Positions 35,267 through 44,494 are shown, numbered from the stretch's first letter. The stretch: 64,000 nt of DNA from Myxacorys almedinensis A (GCF_010091945.1 NZ_WVIE01000001.1:186001-250000); one strand, 5' to 3'. Notes: generated by a model not told the origin, from the sequence alone. Numbers and translations are program-made.

Positions 35267-35512
35267 CACGAGCCAGTCCTAGACATTTTTTAAACTTTGT
35301 AAACGCTCTTCTTTTACACGATTTACCTACCTTTTGGCGATCCGTTACCTGGCACTGCGTTAGTTGGTTAACTTGTTGTAGCTGGTTAACTTGTAGTCGG
35401 TGGCAGGTCAGGGTTCTGGCTATTAGTAATGAGATCGGATGTCTGTGTCAATAGCAAGTCTGACGAGTGAGCATCAGGAAAGCTGACCTGAGAAGGTTTC
35501 GCCCGTTCTTCA

Positions 35513-36538
35513 TCAAATCTGCAACATATCCGAATACTCGGTCAGCAACTCATCGTAGGTGAGGCTGTCTCCTTCGGCTTGAGGCGTCCACAGCACCTCA
35601 AAAATCATCAAATAATCAGGACTGAGGCTAGAAATTTTTGTCAACACTTCTTTCAGCGCTTCCGAGGTTCGCACCTCCTGAAAGAGCGGCTGATCGTCTG
35701 CCGTGCCCACCAGCAGCGTCACCACAATATAGGATGCTGGATCTTTCTCTGGATTAATGCTGTAATCTTTGCGAGTGATGGTGCCGCCAACGTTGGTTAG
35801 CGTCTCTTCGGTGTATTTTGTGCGCTCTAAAATCGACCATTTCTCAAACAGCGTTTCACCTTCGTTGAGCGATTTCACCGTCTCAGAAGCCGCCTGCACA
35901 TGCGACCAATTTTCTGGCATCCTCAACAGCGCCAACGCCGCTTCTTGAACATGGTGCTGCCGACCTTCGGGCGTATCAAGATCCGCCGTTTCAACAATTT
36001 TAGCAAGCTGAGTCTGAATCGCTTTTCCCTGCGCCAGCAGCGCCACCTGAATCTTGCTCACCGTTACGATGTCATTCGTCAGTTCAGTGCTACCCGCAAA
36101 TTTCTTGCCTCTATTTGCCCAAATGAGATACCAGAGAACTAGCCCAACTCCGCCCACCGCTAGCAGCGCGACCAAGCTGAACAATCCGCCGCCCACCGAC
36201 GATCCATAGCCATAGCCGCCATAGCCGCCATAGCCGCCGCCATAGCCGTACCCACCATAGCCCGGACGCGCCGGAGCAACTCCGCCTCCTCTAGATCCGC
36301 CGCTAGATCCACCTGACGATCGGCTCGGTCTAGAAGGTGCACGGTTGAACGAGCCACCTCGGCTGCGCCCCCCGCTGCGTTGGGCAAGAGCAGCCTGCTC
36401 AAAGCGCCACGCTTGGGACTTGAAGGAAGAAGGCACAGGCACGCTAACCGAGTTGAGCAGGCAGTAGCTCGCGATTAGAGCAAGGCTCAACTTCGTAGGA
36501 AACGTCGCCCCCAGCAACCGAGAAAAAGGCTTTGACAT
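35513..36538 (-). CDS. DUF1517 family membrane protein
   Basis: 341 residues. N-terminal signal-like segment (about 14-30), then a long Ser/Arg/Gly/Tyr-rich low-complexity stretch (about 50-113, repeated GYGGYGYGG units), a membrane segment (about 118-140), and a conserved C-terminal DUF1517 domain with cytosolic-looking acidic character. Homologues occur in cyanobacteria and chloroplasts and are associated with thylakoid or inner envelope; the function is not settled. It starts 49 bases after the trmD stop on the same strand, so the two are probably co-transcribed. Confidence 0.88.
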   Translation of the reverse strand: MSKPFSRLLGATFPTKLSLALIASYCLLNSVSVPVPSSFKSQAWRFEQAALAQRSGGRSRGGSFNRAPSRPSRSSGGSSGGSRGGGVAPARPGYGGYGYGGGYGGYGGYGYGSSVGGGLFSLVALLAVGGVGLVLWYLIWANRGKKFAGSTELTNDIVTVSKIQVALLAQGKAIQTQLAKIVETADLDTPEGRQHHVQEAALALLRMPENWSHVQAASETVKSLNEGETLFEKWSILERTKYTEETLTNVGGTITRKDYSINPEKDPASYIVVTLLVGTADDQPLFQEVRTSEALKEVLTKISSLSPDYLMIFEVLWTPQAEGDSLTYDELLTEYSDMLQI

Positions 36539-36586
36539 GGTTTAGAACAGTCCGTTCAACGGTACGTCTATCTACACTTCCCCATT

Positions 36587-37330
36587 TTACGGGTCACCTT
36601 CAGATTGCGATGCTTCCTCTAGAGAGACACGGGCTGCACCTTGCTCTTCCTCAAGCCACTGCTGGTACAAATCAGGGCGGCGATCGCGGGTGCGTTCTAC
36701 CTGCTGCTGCGTACGCCAGCGCTCAATTTCGGCATGGTTGCCCGATCGTAAAACCGTAGGCACTTCTAACCCCCGAAACACCGACGGGCGCGTATATTGA
36801 GGATAATCTAGCAATCCTGCTTCAAAACTTTCTGCCTTGAGCGATTCTTCTTTGCCTACCGTCCCAGGCAACAGACGAATCGTCCCGTTTAGCAATGCCA
36901 GTGCCGGAATTTCGCCACAGGTGAGCACAAAATCGCCCAACGACACCTCACGGGTCACCAGTTGCATCACTCGCTCATCAATGCCTTCATAGTGTCCACA
37001 AAGAATGATAATTTGATCGAAGGCTGTCGATAGCTGTTTGAGCAAGGGCTGGTTCATGGCTTCACCTTGGGGAGTCACAAAAATTACATCTCGACGGGGC
37101 AACACCGGCAATGATTCTACCGCCGCAAACAGGGGTTCGGGCTTCATTAGCATGCCAACGCCGCCTCCATAAGGCTCATCGTCTACGCGGCGATGCTTGT
37201 CGGTGGCAAAGTCTCGCGGGTTGGTGAGATGCACCTGTGCGATTCCTTTGGCTAGAGCCTTTCCCAACAGCCCAGAACTGAGGGGAGACGTGAAGAAACC
37301 CGGAAACAGAGTCACAATATCGAAACGCAT
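36587..37330 (-). CDS. trmD: tRNA (guanine-N1)-methyltransferase
   Basis: Methylates G37 next to the anticodon, preventing frameshifts. 247 residues from the ATG at 37330 (MRFDIVTLFPGFF), the usual TrmD start; the track adds 19 unsupported residues. SPOUT-fold knot motifs are present: PYGGGVGMLMKPEP, LCGHYEGIDERV, LTCGEIPALALLNG and GNHAEIERWR. Unlike in many bacteria it is not next to rimM, rpsP or rplS; here its downstream neighbour is a DUF1517 gene. Confidence 0.97.
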   Translation of the reverse strand: MRFDIVTLFPGFFTSPLSSGLLGKALAKGIAQVHLTNPRDFATDKHRRVDDEPYGGGVGMLMKPEPLFAAVESLPVLPRRDVIFVTPQGEAMNQPLLKQLSTAFDQIIILCGHYEGIDERVMQLVTREVSLGDFVLTCGEIPALALLNGTIRLLPGTVGKEESLKAESFEAGLLDYPQYTRPSVFRGLEVPTVLRSGNHAEIERWRTQQQVERTRDRRPDLYQQWLEEEQGAARVSLEEASQSEGDP

Positions 37331-37667
37331 AACAGTTATTGATAAATCTTCGGTCTGGAACCAAGATGCCGCGATCGCTCTTGGCATGGGTCGGCGTTTG
37401 AGGCATCTTAGCCCTCCCAGTTCCCTAAACGCCAGTGGGGGAACAAACGCCAGTAGGGGAACCTTTCAACCGTTTGGGCAACGCACCGCCAACGATGCCC
37501 CCTGCTGCTATCTGCACCTGAATTGTCAGCTTACGTCTCTATTCCGTATCTAACCTATCTTCATCATGCCAACCTAACCTTCTAAAATTACAAAACTGAC
37601 GACTGCTAAACCTGGGGGTTTCCCCTCGTCTCTAAATTCCCCGAACCCTTACCCCATCGTCCTTCCC
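37331..37667. other. Divergent gap between trmD and cphB
   Basis: Contains an 18-bp near-perfect tandem duplication (37427-37462). No gene seen. Confidence 0.5.
37427..37462. repeat. 18-bp tandem duplication, one mismatch
   Basis: AAACGCCAGTGGGGGAAC followed directly by AAACGCCAGTAGGGGAAC, upstream of trmD and cphB. Confidence 0.85.
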
Positions 37668-38519
37668 ATGCTACAGTTAGCTTTGCAATCTCTACAGTCA
37701 AAGATGCCTCAACCCACTCAAACTGCCATTATGGTTATTGGGGGAGCAGAAGATAAAGTCCATGGGCGCGAAATCCTCCATAGCTTTTTTGGGCGCTCTG
37801 GGGGCGAAGATGCTCGCATTGCCATTTTACCGTGTGCCTCTCGTGAACCTGCCTTGATTGGCGATCGCTACCGCAGCATTTTTCAAGCGATGGGGGCAAA
37901 AGCGATCGAGGTGCTCAATATCTGCGATCGCGCTCAATGTGATGACCCAGTGTTGCAAGCCTATGTGTCAGATTGTACTGGCGTCTTTTTGACGGGAGGC
38001 GATCAGCTTCGCCTGTGCGGTATTTTGGCAGATACGCCTCTGATGACGATCTTGCGATCGCGCGCCCAAGCCCAAGCTCTTACCCTGGCAGGAACTAGTG
38101 CCGGAGCCGCCGTTATGGGCTATCACATGATCGCCGGGGGCGGAAGTGGGGAAACCCCCAATCGCTCGATGGTCGATATGACCTTGGGGCTGGGCATCAT
38201 TCCAGAGGTGATTGTGGATCAGCATTTTCATAATCGTAATCGGATGGCGCGGCTGATGAGCGCGATCGCTGGACATCGCGATCGCTTGGGGATCGGAATT
38301 GATGAAGACACATGCGCCGTTTTTGAAGGGGATGGCATTTTGCAAGTGATGGGGAAAGGAGCCGTTACCATTGTCGATCCGGGCGAGATGAGCTACACCA
38401 ATCATGCTGAGGTCAGCCAAACTGAGCCACTCTGTATCAGCAATTTGCGCGTCCACATTCTCGATGCAGGCAGTTGCTTTGACCTGCACAAACGGAGAAT
38501 GACCCTTTTAAACCGCTAA
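37668..38519 (+). CDS. cphB: Cyanophycinase
   Basis: Serine exopeptidase of the S51 family that cuts cyanophycin (multi-L-arginyl-poly-L-aspartate) into beta-Asp-Arg dipeptides in the cytoplasm. 283 residues. The nucleophile motif GTSAGAAVMG, the FLTGGDQLRL segment, the VDQHFHNRNRMARLM region and GIGIDEDTCAV are family hallmarks. The ATG at 37668 gives a normal N-terminus; the internal Met13 is possible. It lies upstream of cphA on the same strand, but with its own terminator and a 509-base gap, so the two may be separately transcribed. Confidence 0.97.
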   Translation: MLQLALQSLQSKMPQPTQTAIMVIGGAEDKVHGREILHSFFGRSGGEDARIAILPCASREPALIGDRYRSIFQAMGAKAIEVLNICDRAQCDDPVLQAYVSDCTGVFLTGGDQLRLCGILADTPLMTILRSRAQAQALTLAGTSAGAAVMGYHMIAGGGSGETPNRSMVDMTLGLGIIPEVIVDQHFHNRNRMARLMSAIAGHRDRLGIGIDEDTCAVFEGDGILQVMGKGAVTIVDPGEMSYTNHAEVSQTEPLCISNLRVHILDAGSCFDLHKRRMTLLNR

Positions 38520-38561
38520 ACGATTGGCTCTGCCAAGCTTGAGACACAGGCTTTAGACATC

Positions 38562-38603
38562 AGTTTTAGACCGTAGTTTAGTTTTAGACCTGAGTTTTAG
38601 ACC
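38562..38603. repeat. AGTTTTAGACC direct repeat, three copies
   Basis: Three exact 11-base copies within 42 bases, downstream of cphB and before its terminator hairpin. Confidence 0.8.
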
Positions 38604-38629
38604 ATCGCCGCCTATTAGCCGTTACGCTT

Positions 38630-38674
38630 CGAGCCAGCGTTTTTACCTCTAGCCCCCTAGCGCTGGCTCGTTTT
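38630..38674 (+). terminator. Rho-independent terminator after cphB
   Basis: Stem CGAGCCAGCG / CGCTGGCTCG with a 21-base loop, followed by TTTT. Confidence 0.7.
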
Positions 38675-39028
38675 CCACAAATTTTGCTAGGGTGCCTGTA
38701 AAGATCCAGATTTAAGTTTGAAATCGTTGCGCCTGTTTCGGCTAACCCTCCGTTTCGGCTAACGCTAAGTTGGTTCTAAACTACATTATTTGCACAGAGG
38801 TTTACAGAGATTTACAGAGATGGCACAGACGCCGACAGCAGAACTGCTTTACACCCCAAACTGTTTATAGTGGACAGTTTCATGGGGTTTTTACCGACCA
38901 CACTAGGTAACTGACCCAATTGGCAATCTCCACTGCCCGCCCACTCCATCACCCTGATTCAGAGCCTTGCGGATCGCGAAGTTTTCCGCTTCTAATCGCT
39001 AGTCTGTACCCCCCTTTACGACGTTCTT

Positions 39029-41755
39029 ATGAAGATTCTGAAGATTCTGACATTACGTGGTCCCAATTATTGGAGCATCCGCCGTCCCAAGCTAGTTGTG
39101 ATGCGCCTCGACCTAGAAACGCTGGCAGAAACACCGTCGAACGAGATTCCTGGTTTCTACGAGGGATTGGTTCACACGCTGCCCTCTCTGGTTGAGCATT
39201 TCTGCTCTCCTGGATGCCGTGGGGGGTTTTTAAGCCGGGTACAGGAAGGCACGATGATGGGGCACATCATTGAGCATGTCGCCTTAGAACTGCAAGAACT
39301 TGCGGGCATGGAAGTTGGCTTTGGGCGAACGCGCGAAACTGCCGAACCGGGTGTATATCAGGTGGTGATTGAGTACCAAAATGAGCAGGCAGGGCGCTAT
39401 GCGGCACGGGCAGCCGTGCGGATTTGCCAAAGCATTATTGAGCAAGGGGCTTACCCATCGCTAGAGCTAGCTCAAGATTTAAGCGATCTGCGCGATCTGG
39501 CTGGCGATGCTGCCTTGGGACCGAGTACTGAAGCGTTGGTCAAAGAAGCTGAGGCAAGAGATATCCCCTGGATGGAAGTCAGCGCTCGTGCCATGATTCA
39601 GTTAGGCTATGGTGCTCACCAAAAGCGGATTCAGGCCACTCTGAGCGGCTACACTAGCATCTTGGGGGTTGAACTTGCCTCCGATAAAGAAGGGACAAAA
39701 CAAGTGCTGCGCGCGGCGGGGGTTCCGGTTCCTCGTGGCACGGTGGTGAGCTATTTAGATGAGTTGGAAGATGCGATCGCAGATGTGGGCGGCTATCCCA
39801 TCGTGATCAAACCGCTAAACGGCAACCACGGACGCGGCATCACTATTAATATCACTCATTGGAAACAGGCAGAAGCAGGATACGATGCGGCAAAGGCGGT
39901 TTCCAAATCGGTGATTGTCGAGCGATTTTATCAGGGGCGTGATCACCGGGTTCTTGTGGTCAATGGCAAAGTGGTTGCCGTTGCCGAACGGGTTCCGGCG
40001 CACGTGGTCGGAGATGGACGCTCAACGATCGCCGCCCTGATCGAGGAGACCAACCGCGATCCGCGTCGCGGCACCGGACACGACAATGTGTTGACCAAAC
40101 TTGAAGTCGATCGCACCTCGTGGCAGTTGCTCGACCAAAAAGGCTACACGTTAGAGACGGTGCTAGAGCCAGATGAAGTGTTTTACCTGCGCTCAACTGC
40201 AAATTTGAGTACCGGCGGGATTGCCATCGATCGCACCGATGACATTCACCCTGAAAATGCCTGGTTGGCTCAACGAGTGGTCAAAATCATCGGATTGGAT
40301 ATTGCCGGGATCGATATTGTTACCTCCGATATTTCAAAGCCTCTGCGCGATGTCGATGCGGTGATTGTCGAGGTCAACGCTGCGCCAGGGTTTCGGATGC
40401 ACGTTTGCCCCAGCGAAGGCATTCCCCGCAACGTGGCAGAACCCGTGATCGATATGCTGTTTCCCCCCGGAACTCCCGGTCGGGTGCCCATTATTGCCAT
40501 TACCGGCACCAACGGTAAAACTACGACGACGCGCCTGATTGCCCACATTTTCAAGCAAACCAACCAGATTGTTGGCTACACCACTACTGATGGAACCTAC
40601 ATTGGCGAGTACCTGGTTGAGCCGGGCGACAATACAGGACCTCAAAGCGCTCAACTGATTTTGCAAGATCCAACCGTTGAAGTTGCCGTTTTAGAAAGTG
40701 CGAGAGGTGGAATCTTGCGATCGGGCTTGGCGTTCACTCAGTGCGATGTGGGCGTGGTGCTCAACGTCGCTGCCGACCACCTGGGCTTGGGAGACATCAA
40801 CACGATCGAGGCAATGGCACAAGTCAAAGGCGTTATTGCAGAAGCTACCATGTCAAATGGCTATGCGGTGTTAAACGCTGACGATCCATTAGTTTCGGCA
40901 ATGGCAGAGCGCACCTCGGCTCAGATCGCTTATTTTTCTATGAACCCTGAGAACGAGTTGATTCGCACCCACACCCAGCGCGGCGGCTTGGCGGCAGTCT
41001 ATGAGCACGGCTATTTGTCGATTCTTAAAGGCGATTGGACGCTGCGGATTGAGCAAGCAGTGAATGTGCCGTTGACCCTGGGTGGGCGCGCCCCGTTTAT
41101 GATTGCCAATGCCCTTGCAGCCAGCTTAGCGGCGTTTGCTCAAGGCGTTCGGATCGAAGATATTCGCTCAGCGCTGGCGACGTTTCAAGCCTCCACCAAA
41201 CAGACCCCTGGGCGAATGAATCTGTTCAATCTGGGCAGTTTCCATGCCCTGGTTGATTATGCTCACAATGTCCACAGCTATGAAGCGCTCGGTGGGTTTG
41301 TGCAAAATTGGACAACGGGCGAACGAATCGGCGTGGTTGGAAGCCCAGGCGATCGGCGAAATGAAGACCTGGTGATGCTCGGCAAGCTTTCTGCCGGAAT
41401 CTTTGATCGCATCATTGTCAAAGAAGATAATGACACGCGGGGGCGCGATCGCGGGGATGCTGCCAATTGGATTCAACTCGGCATCACTCAGGCAAAGCCC
41501 GATGCTCGGTGCGAGGTTGTTTTGGATGAAGCCACTGCCGTACGCGCTGCCTTAGATGATGCGCCGCCTGGAAGTCTTGTTGTGATTTTGCCAGAAAGCG
41601 TTAATCGCGCTATCCAACTGATTGAGGAGCGCCATCCGATTCAGGTGATCGCCCCCGCCAAGTCGAGTGATGCAGCCGAATCAGGCGCGATCGTGCCCAC
41701 TTCCAAATCGACAATCGATTCTAAAGAAACCGTTTCAACCCCCTCAGGCGTCTAA
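39029..41755 (+). CDS. cphA: Cyanophycin synthetase
   Basis: ATP-dependent polymerase adding Asp to the backbone and Arg to its side chains, making the nitrogen store cyanophycin. 908 residues, typical. N-terminal domain (about 1-160); ATP-grasp (about 215-470) with VIKPLNGNHGRGI; C-terminal Mur-ligase-like domain starting IIAITGTNGKTTTTRL (about 489) and including ESARGGILRSGLAF and VDYAHNVHSYEAL. The last 35 residues are a Ser/Thr-rich tail. It functions with cphB just upstream; a terminator follows at 41773. Confidence 0.98.
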   Translation: MKILKILTLRGPNYWSIRRPKLVVMRLDLETLAETPSNEIPGFYEGLVHTLPSLVEHFCSPGCRGGFLSRVQEGTMMGHIIEHVALELQELAGMEVGFGRTRETAEPGVYQVVIEYQNEQAGRYAARAAVRICQSIIEQGAYPSLELAQDLSDLRDLAGDAALGPSTEALVKEAEARDIPWMEVSARAMIQLGYGAHQKRIQATLSGYTSILGVELASDKEGTKQVLRAAGVPVPRGTVVSYLDELEDAIADVGGYPIVIKPLNGNHGRGITINITHWKQAEAGYDAAKAVSKSVIVERFYQGRDHRVLVVNGKVVAVAERVPAHVVGDGRSTIAALIEETNRDPRRGTGHDNVLTKLEVDRTSWQLLDQKGYTLETVLEPDEVFYLRSTANLSTGGIAIDRTDDIHPENAWLAQRVVKIIGLDIAGIDIVTSDISKPLRDVDAVIVEVNAAPGFRMHVCPSEGIPRNVAEPVIDMLFPPGTPGRVPIIAITGTNGKTTTTRLIAHIFKQTNQIVGYTTTDGTYIGEYLVEPGDNTGPQSAQLILQDPTVEVAVLESARGGILRSGLAFTQCDVGVVLNVAADHLGLGDINTIEAMAQVKGVIAEATMSNGYAVLNADDPLVSAMAERTSAQIAYFSMNPENELIRTHTQRGGLAAVYEHGYLSILKGDWTLRIEQAVNVPLTLGGRAPFMIANALAASLAAFAQGVRIEDIRSALATFQASTKQTPGRMNLFNLGSFHALVDYAHNVHSYEALGGFVQNWTTGERIGVVGSPGDRRNEDLVMLGKLSAGIFDRIIVKEDNDTRGRDRGDAANWIQLGITQAKPDARCEVVLDEATAVRAALDDAPPGSLVVILPESVNRAIQLIEERHPIQVIAPAKSSDAAESGAIVPTSKSTIDSKETVSTPSGV

Positions 41756-41772
41756 CCCACATCCAATCGTTG

Positions 41773-41815
41773 AACGGATGGATATTCTCATGGGTGTGGA
41801 ACATCCATCCGTTTT
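41773..41815 (+). terminator. Rho-independent terminator after cphA
   Basis: Perfect 11-base stem AACGGATGGAT / ATCCATCCGTT, then TT. It may also serve the convergent tatA gene. Confidence 0.8.
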
Positions 41816-41867
41816 ACAGCTTTATGATTAAATTTCATCTCATTAGGGATCGGCGTTGATCGACATG

Positions 41868-42047
41868 TTATGGATCGGCGTCAAGGTCATCCTCATTCGG
41901 CTCTTTCTCCGACTGCGTGATGCCCTCCTTAAAGCCCCGCAACGTCTTGCCAAACGTGCCGCCCAGTTCGGGAATCTTCTTTGGACCAAAAATTAGCATC
42001 GCCACAACCCCCACGATCACAACCTCAGTCCAGCCCAGGTTAAACAT
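41868..42047 (-). CDS. tatA: Twin-arginine translocase subunit TatA/TatE (not in ORF track)
   Basis: 59-residue protein beginning MFNLGWTEVVIVGVVAMLIF, then the TatA hinge GPKKIPELGGTFGKTLRGFKEG and an acidic tail (EKEPNEDDLDADP). It has one membrane helix followed by an amphipathic helix, forming the pore-like component of the Tat pathway in thylakoid and plasma membranes. It is just below the track's 60-residue cutoff. tatC is not adjacent, which is normal in cyanobacteria. It converges with cphA. Confidence 0.95.
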   Translation of the reverse strand: MFNLGWTEVVIVGVVAMLIFGPKKIPELGGTFGKTLRGFKEGITQSEKEPNEDDLDADP

Positions 42048-42100
42048 ATGCGTCTCCGGTTAGTCGTCTTTATTCTAGACGGTCTAAGGGGCTGAGCAGG

Positions 42101-43510
42101 CTATCCGCGTTCAATCGGCATATCTAGCCACTCACTCAACTCGTGGGCAATCCATTCTAGTTCTGCTTCGGTGGCGATGCCAATGCCCCCATGCCTTCCG
42201 GTAAGCTGATACTCCCGGCGATTCGTCCGAATTTCTAGCGAGGCGGGCTTGTGGATGCGATCGCCATCCGAATCTTTCACAAAATGCTTCGGAACATAGA
42301 CGAGTTTGTAAATATTTTGACGCTGATCATCGCGGGGGCGCGAGCATTTCAAGCCAAACATTTCCCATGTTAGCGAAATGTTATGTTGGTCGATCCGCAG
42401 ACGCACCGAGCCAAATACCGGAAACAAAGCGCTCAGTGCCATGGCGATCCCGGCACTCCAGAACGGCAGCGAAAACAGGAGAAACGGAATATTGATTGGA
42501 AAGGGAATAAAGAAGGCAGAAAGCGTCCAGAAAAAGATGAAGGAATTCCATGCGATCGCAAAGGGTGCCAAGAACACGCTTGCCCACTGAAATCCGTTCG
42601 GCAAAATCACAACCTCAATGGCTTGATTGAGCTTACTAATCCGAACTCTGCTGCCTGCGGGTTGGTGAGGTATGACCTTGGCGTGGTGCCCGTCTGACGC
42701 GATCGGGACTGGAGGAGTATGCAATGCCTTGAGCGCCGCTTCTGCTGTGGAAAATCGCTTTTTCAAACTCGGTTCGGTCATCTGCCTTAGCCAAGCCACA
42801 AAACTAGGACTGAGGTTGACCAACGATTCAAATTCAATTCGCAAGTCATCTTGGGGCAAATCTGCCGGGTGTTGACCGGTGACAAGACAGATCAGCGTTG
42901 CGCCCAAGCTGTATATATCAGAGGCAGCCCCGACCCGTCCGCCAAATTGCTCTGGCGGCATATATCCGTAAGTTCCGACGATCGTTCTAGTACCAATATC
43001 TTTGGCAACGCAAGTTTGCACCGAGCCAAAATCAACGAGATACACTTGACCGGGGCTAGTTCCAGAACGATCGCCGAGCAAAATATTACTCGGTTTGAGA
43101 TCGCGATGAATCACAGACGGCTGACGTTGGTGCAAATACGTCAAAATTTCTAGCAGATTGTGAGCTAGCTGCTTGATGTCGGCTTCGCTAAAGGTGCGCC
43201 CTGCTTGCAGATGTTGTTCTAAAGATGGGGCATCGATGTAGGTTTGCGCGATCGCAAAGCCCTTACGGGCTGGTTCGTCTACCTCAAAATAATCAAGATA
43301 CTGGGGAATCGCTGGATGAGACAGTTCTTGCAGGGTGGCTGCTTCTCGCTCAAACAGCTTGAGATCGTCCCATTCAAACTCATTTCCGAAACTGAGCAGC
43401 TTGATCACAACTAGATTTTGAGTCTGCGAATCTCTGGCGAGAAAGGTTTGTCGTCCCGCCTTTTTACCTAGTTGTCGTTCGAGCTTGTAACGATTTGCCA
43501 GAAGATACAT
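42101..43510 (-). CDS. Serine/threonine protein kinase with C-terminal membrane and PH-like region
   Basis: 469 residues. Kinase domain about 8-270: catalytic Lys37 (VVIKLL), HRDLKPSNILL with Asp137 and Asn142, VDFGSVQ (Asp160) and GTYGYMPPEQFGG. The glycine-rich loop is atypical (LGKKAGRQTFLA). Two or three membrane segments follow (about 310-370), then a roughly 100-residue beta-rich domain facing the cytoplasm. Its neighbour upstream on the same strand (43567) is a shorter relative, so the pair probably arose by tandem duplication. The start codon sits in a 16-bp tandem repeat (43495-43526). Confidence 0.9.
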   Translation of the reverse strand: MYLLANRYKLERQLGKKAGRQTFLARDSQTQNLVVIKLLSFGNEFEWDDLKLFEREAATLQELSHPAIPQYLDYFEVDEPARKGFAIAQTYIDAPSLEQHLQAGRTFSEADIKQLAHNLLEILTYLHQRQPSVIHRDLKPSNILLGDRSGTSPGQVYLVDFGSVQTCVAKDIGTRTIVGTYGYMPPEQFGGRVGAASDIYSLGATLICLVTGQHPADLPQDDLRIEFESLVNLSPSFVAWLRQMTEPSLKKRFSTAEAALKALHTPPVPIASDGHHAKVIPHQPAGSRVRISKLNQAIEVVILPNGFQWASVFLAPFAIAWNSFIFFWTLSAFFIPFPINIPFLLFSLPFWSAGIAMALSALFPVFGSVRLRIDQHNISLTWEMFGLKCSRPRDDQRQNIYKLVYVPKHFVKDSDGDRIHKPASLEIRTNRREYQLTGRHGGIGIATEAELEWIAHELSEWLDMPIERG

Positions 43511-43526
43511 TTGCCAGAAGATACAC
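43495..43526. repeat. 16-bp tandem duplication spanning the kinase start codon
   Basis: TTGCCAGAAGATACAT then TTGCCAGAAGATACAC. On the minus strand each unit reads (A/G)TGTATCTTCTGGCAA, so the duplication recreates the start region out of frame (16 bases). Confidence 0.85.
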
Positions 43527-43566
43527 TATGTGTGATTCCGAACCTTGAAGCGGAATTATTTCTAGT

Positions 43567-44415
43567 TTAGAATCTCCTCACTTGGGCTGCATCTAATGCT
43601 TGCAGCGCTTGCATTGCCGTTCCTAAGCGTTTTTCTAAACTTGTTTCCGTCATCCACTTGAGCCAATCGGCAAAGGCGGGGCTGAGATCTATCAACTGCT
43701 CAAACTCAAAGCGGTTGCCCTTTCGGGGGAGTTGGGAGGGGTGTTTGCCCGTCACGATCGCAATGATAGTTAGCCCCAAACTGTATAAATCGGACGCGGT
43801 GAGAGCCCGTCCACTCCACTGTTCGGGCGGTGTGTAATCGTGCGTGCCTACTAGCGTAAAGGCAGTTCCGCTGCCATCGTGTTTGTTAAACAGGGTTTTG
43901 ACGGAGCCAAAATCAACCAAATGAGTTTTTTTCTCAGCAAGAATAATGCTGTTTGGTTTGATGTCGCGATGCACGATCGACGGATTACGGCTCTGCAAGT
44001 AAATCAAAATATATAAAATCGACTTGGCGATTTGCTTGGCTTCTGCCTCGGTAAAGGTTCGTTTGACTTTAAAGCATTCTTCGAGAGAGCGCCCCTTCAC
44101 ATAGGTTTGCACCAATGCCAAGGCTTGCCCAGTAGGAAGATTTTGCTGAAAGTACCCCAAATAGTTGGGAATCGATGGATGGGAGAGCGATTTGAGAATT
44201 TCTGCTTCTCGCTCAAACAATTTCAAATCATCGGGTCGCATGTTCTCATCGGTGCACAAGAGTTTGATGACGACCCGTTCTCCAGCGTGGACATCTTTGG
44301 CGAGCAATGTCCATCGACCGGACTGTTGTCCGAGTTCTCGTTCAATTTCGTAGCGATCGCCTAAAACTTGACCTACCATAGTTTGCTGTAGTTCACTCTT
44401 CACAGTCTGCATCAC
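43567..44415 (-). CDS. Serine/threonine protein kinase, catalytic-loop Asn replaced by Ser
   Basis: 282 residues: essentially only a kinase domain. Lys51 (VVIKLL), HRDIKPNSIIL with Asp151, VDFGSVK (Asp168) and GTHDYTPPEQWSG. The Asn that normally coordinates magnesium (HRDxKPxN) is Ser156, and the glycine loop (LGQQSGRWTLLA) is non-standard, as in its neighbour. No membrane segment. It lies 56 bases upstream of the related kinase on the same strand and likely in the same transcript. It may be active with altered metal binding, or regulatory. Confidence 0.88.
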   Translation of the reverse strand: MMQTVKSELQQTMVGQVLGDRYEIERELGQQSGRWTLLAKDVHAGERVVIKLLCTDENMRPDDLKLFEREAEILKSLSHPSIPNYLGYFQQNLPTGQALALVQTYVKGRSLEECFKVKRTFTEAEAKQIAKSILYILIYLQSRNPSIVHRDIKPNSIILAEKKTHLVDFGSVKTLFNKHDGSGTAFTLVGTHDYTPPEQWSGRALTASDLYSLGLTIIAIVTGKHPSQLPRKGNRFEFEQLIDLSPAFADWLKWMTETSLEKRLGTAMQALQALDAAQVRRF

Positions 44416-44494
44416 CTTCGTTTGGGATTAACCTCGAACTGATATTCTGAAAAAGCGAGACCATGCCATAATTCCGTTCCTCACTGTGTGTACT

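Larger units (their letters stand above)
38520..39028. other. cphB-cphA intergenic region, rich in short repeats
   Basis: Holds the cphB terminator and several short direct repeats: AGTTTTAGACC at 38562, 38580 and 38593; GTTTCGGCTAAC at 38735 and 38752; TTTACAGAGA at 38801 and 38811. The cphA promoter should be here; no gene seen. Confidence 0.6.
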
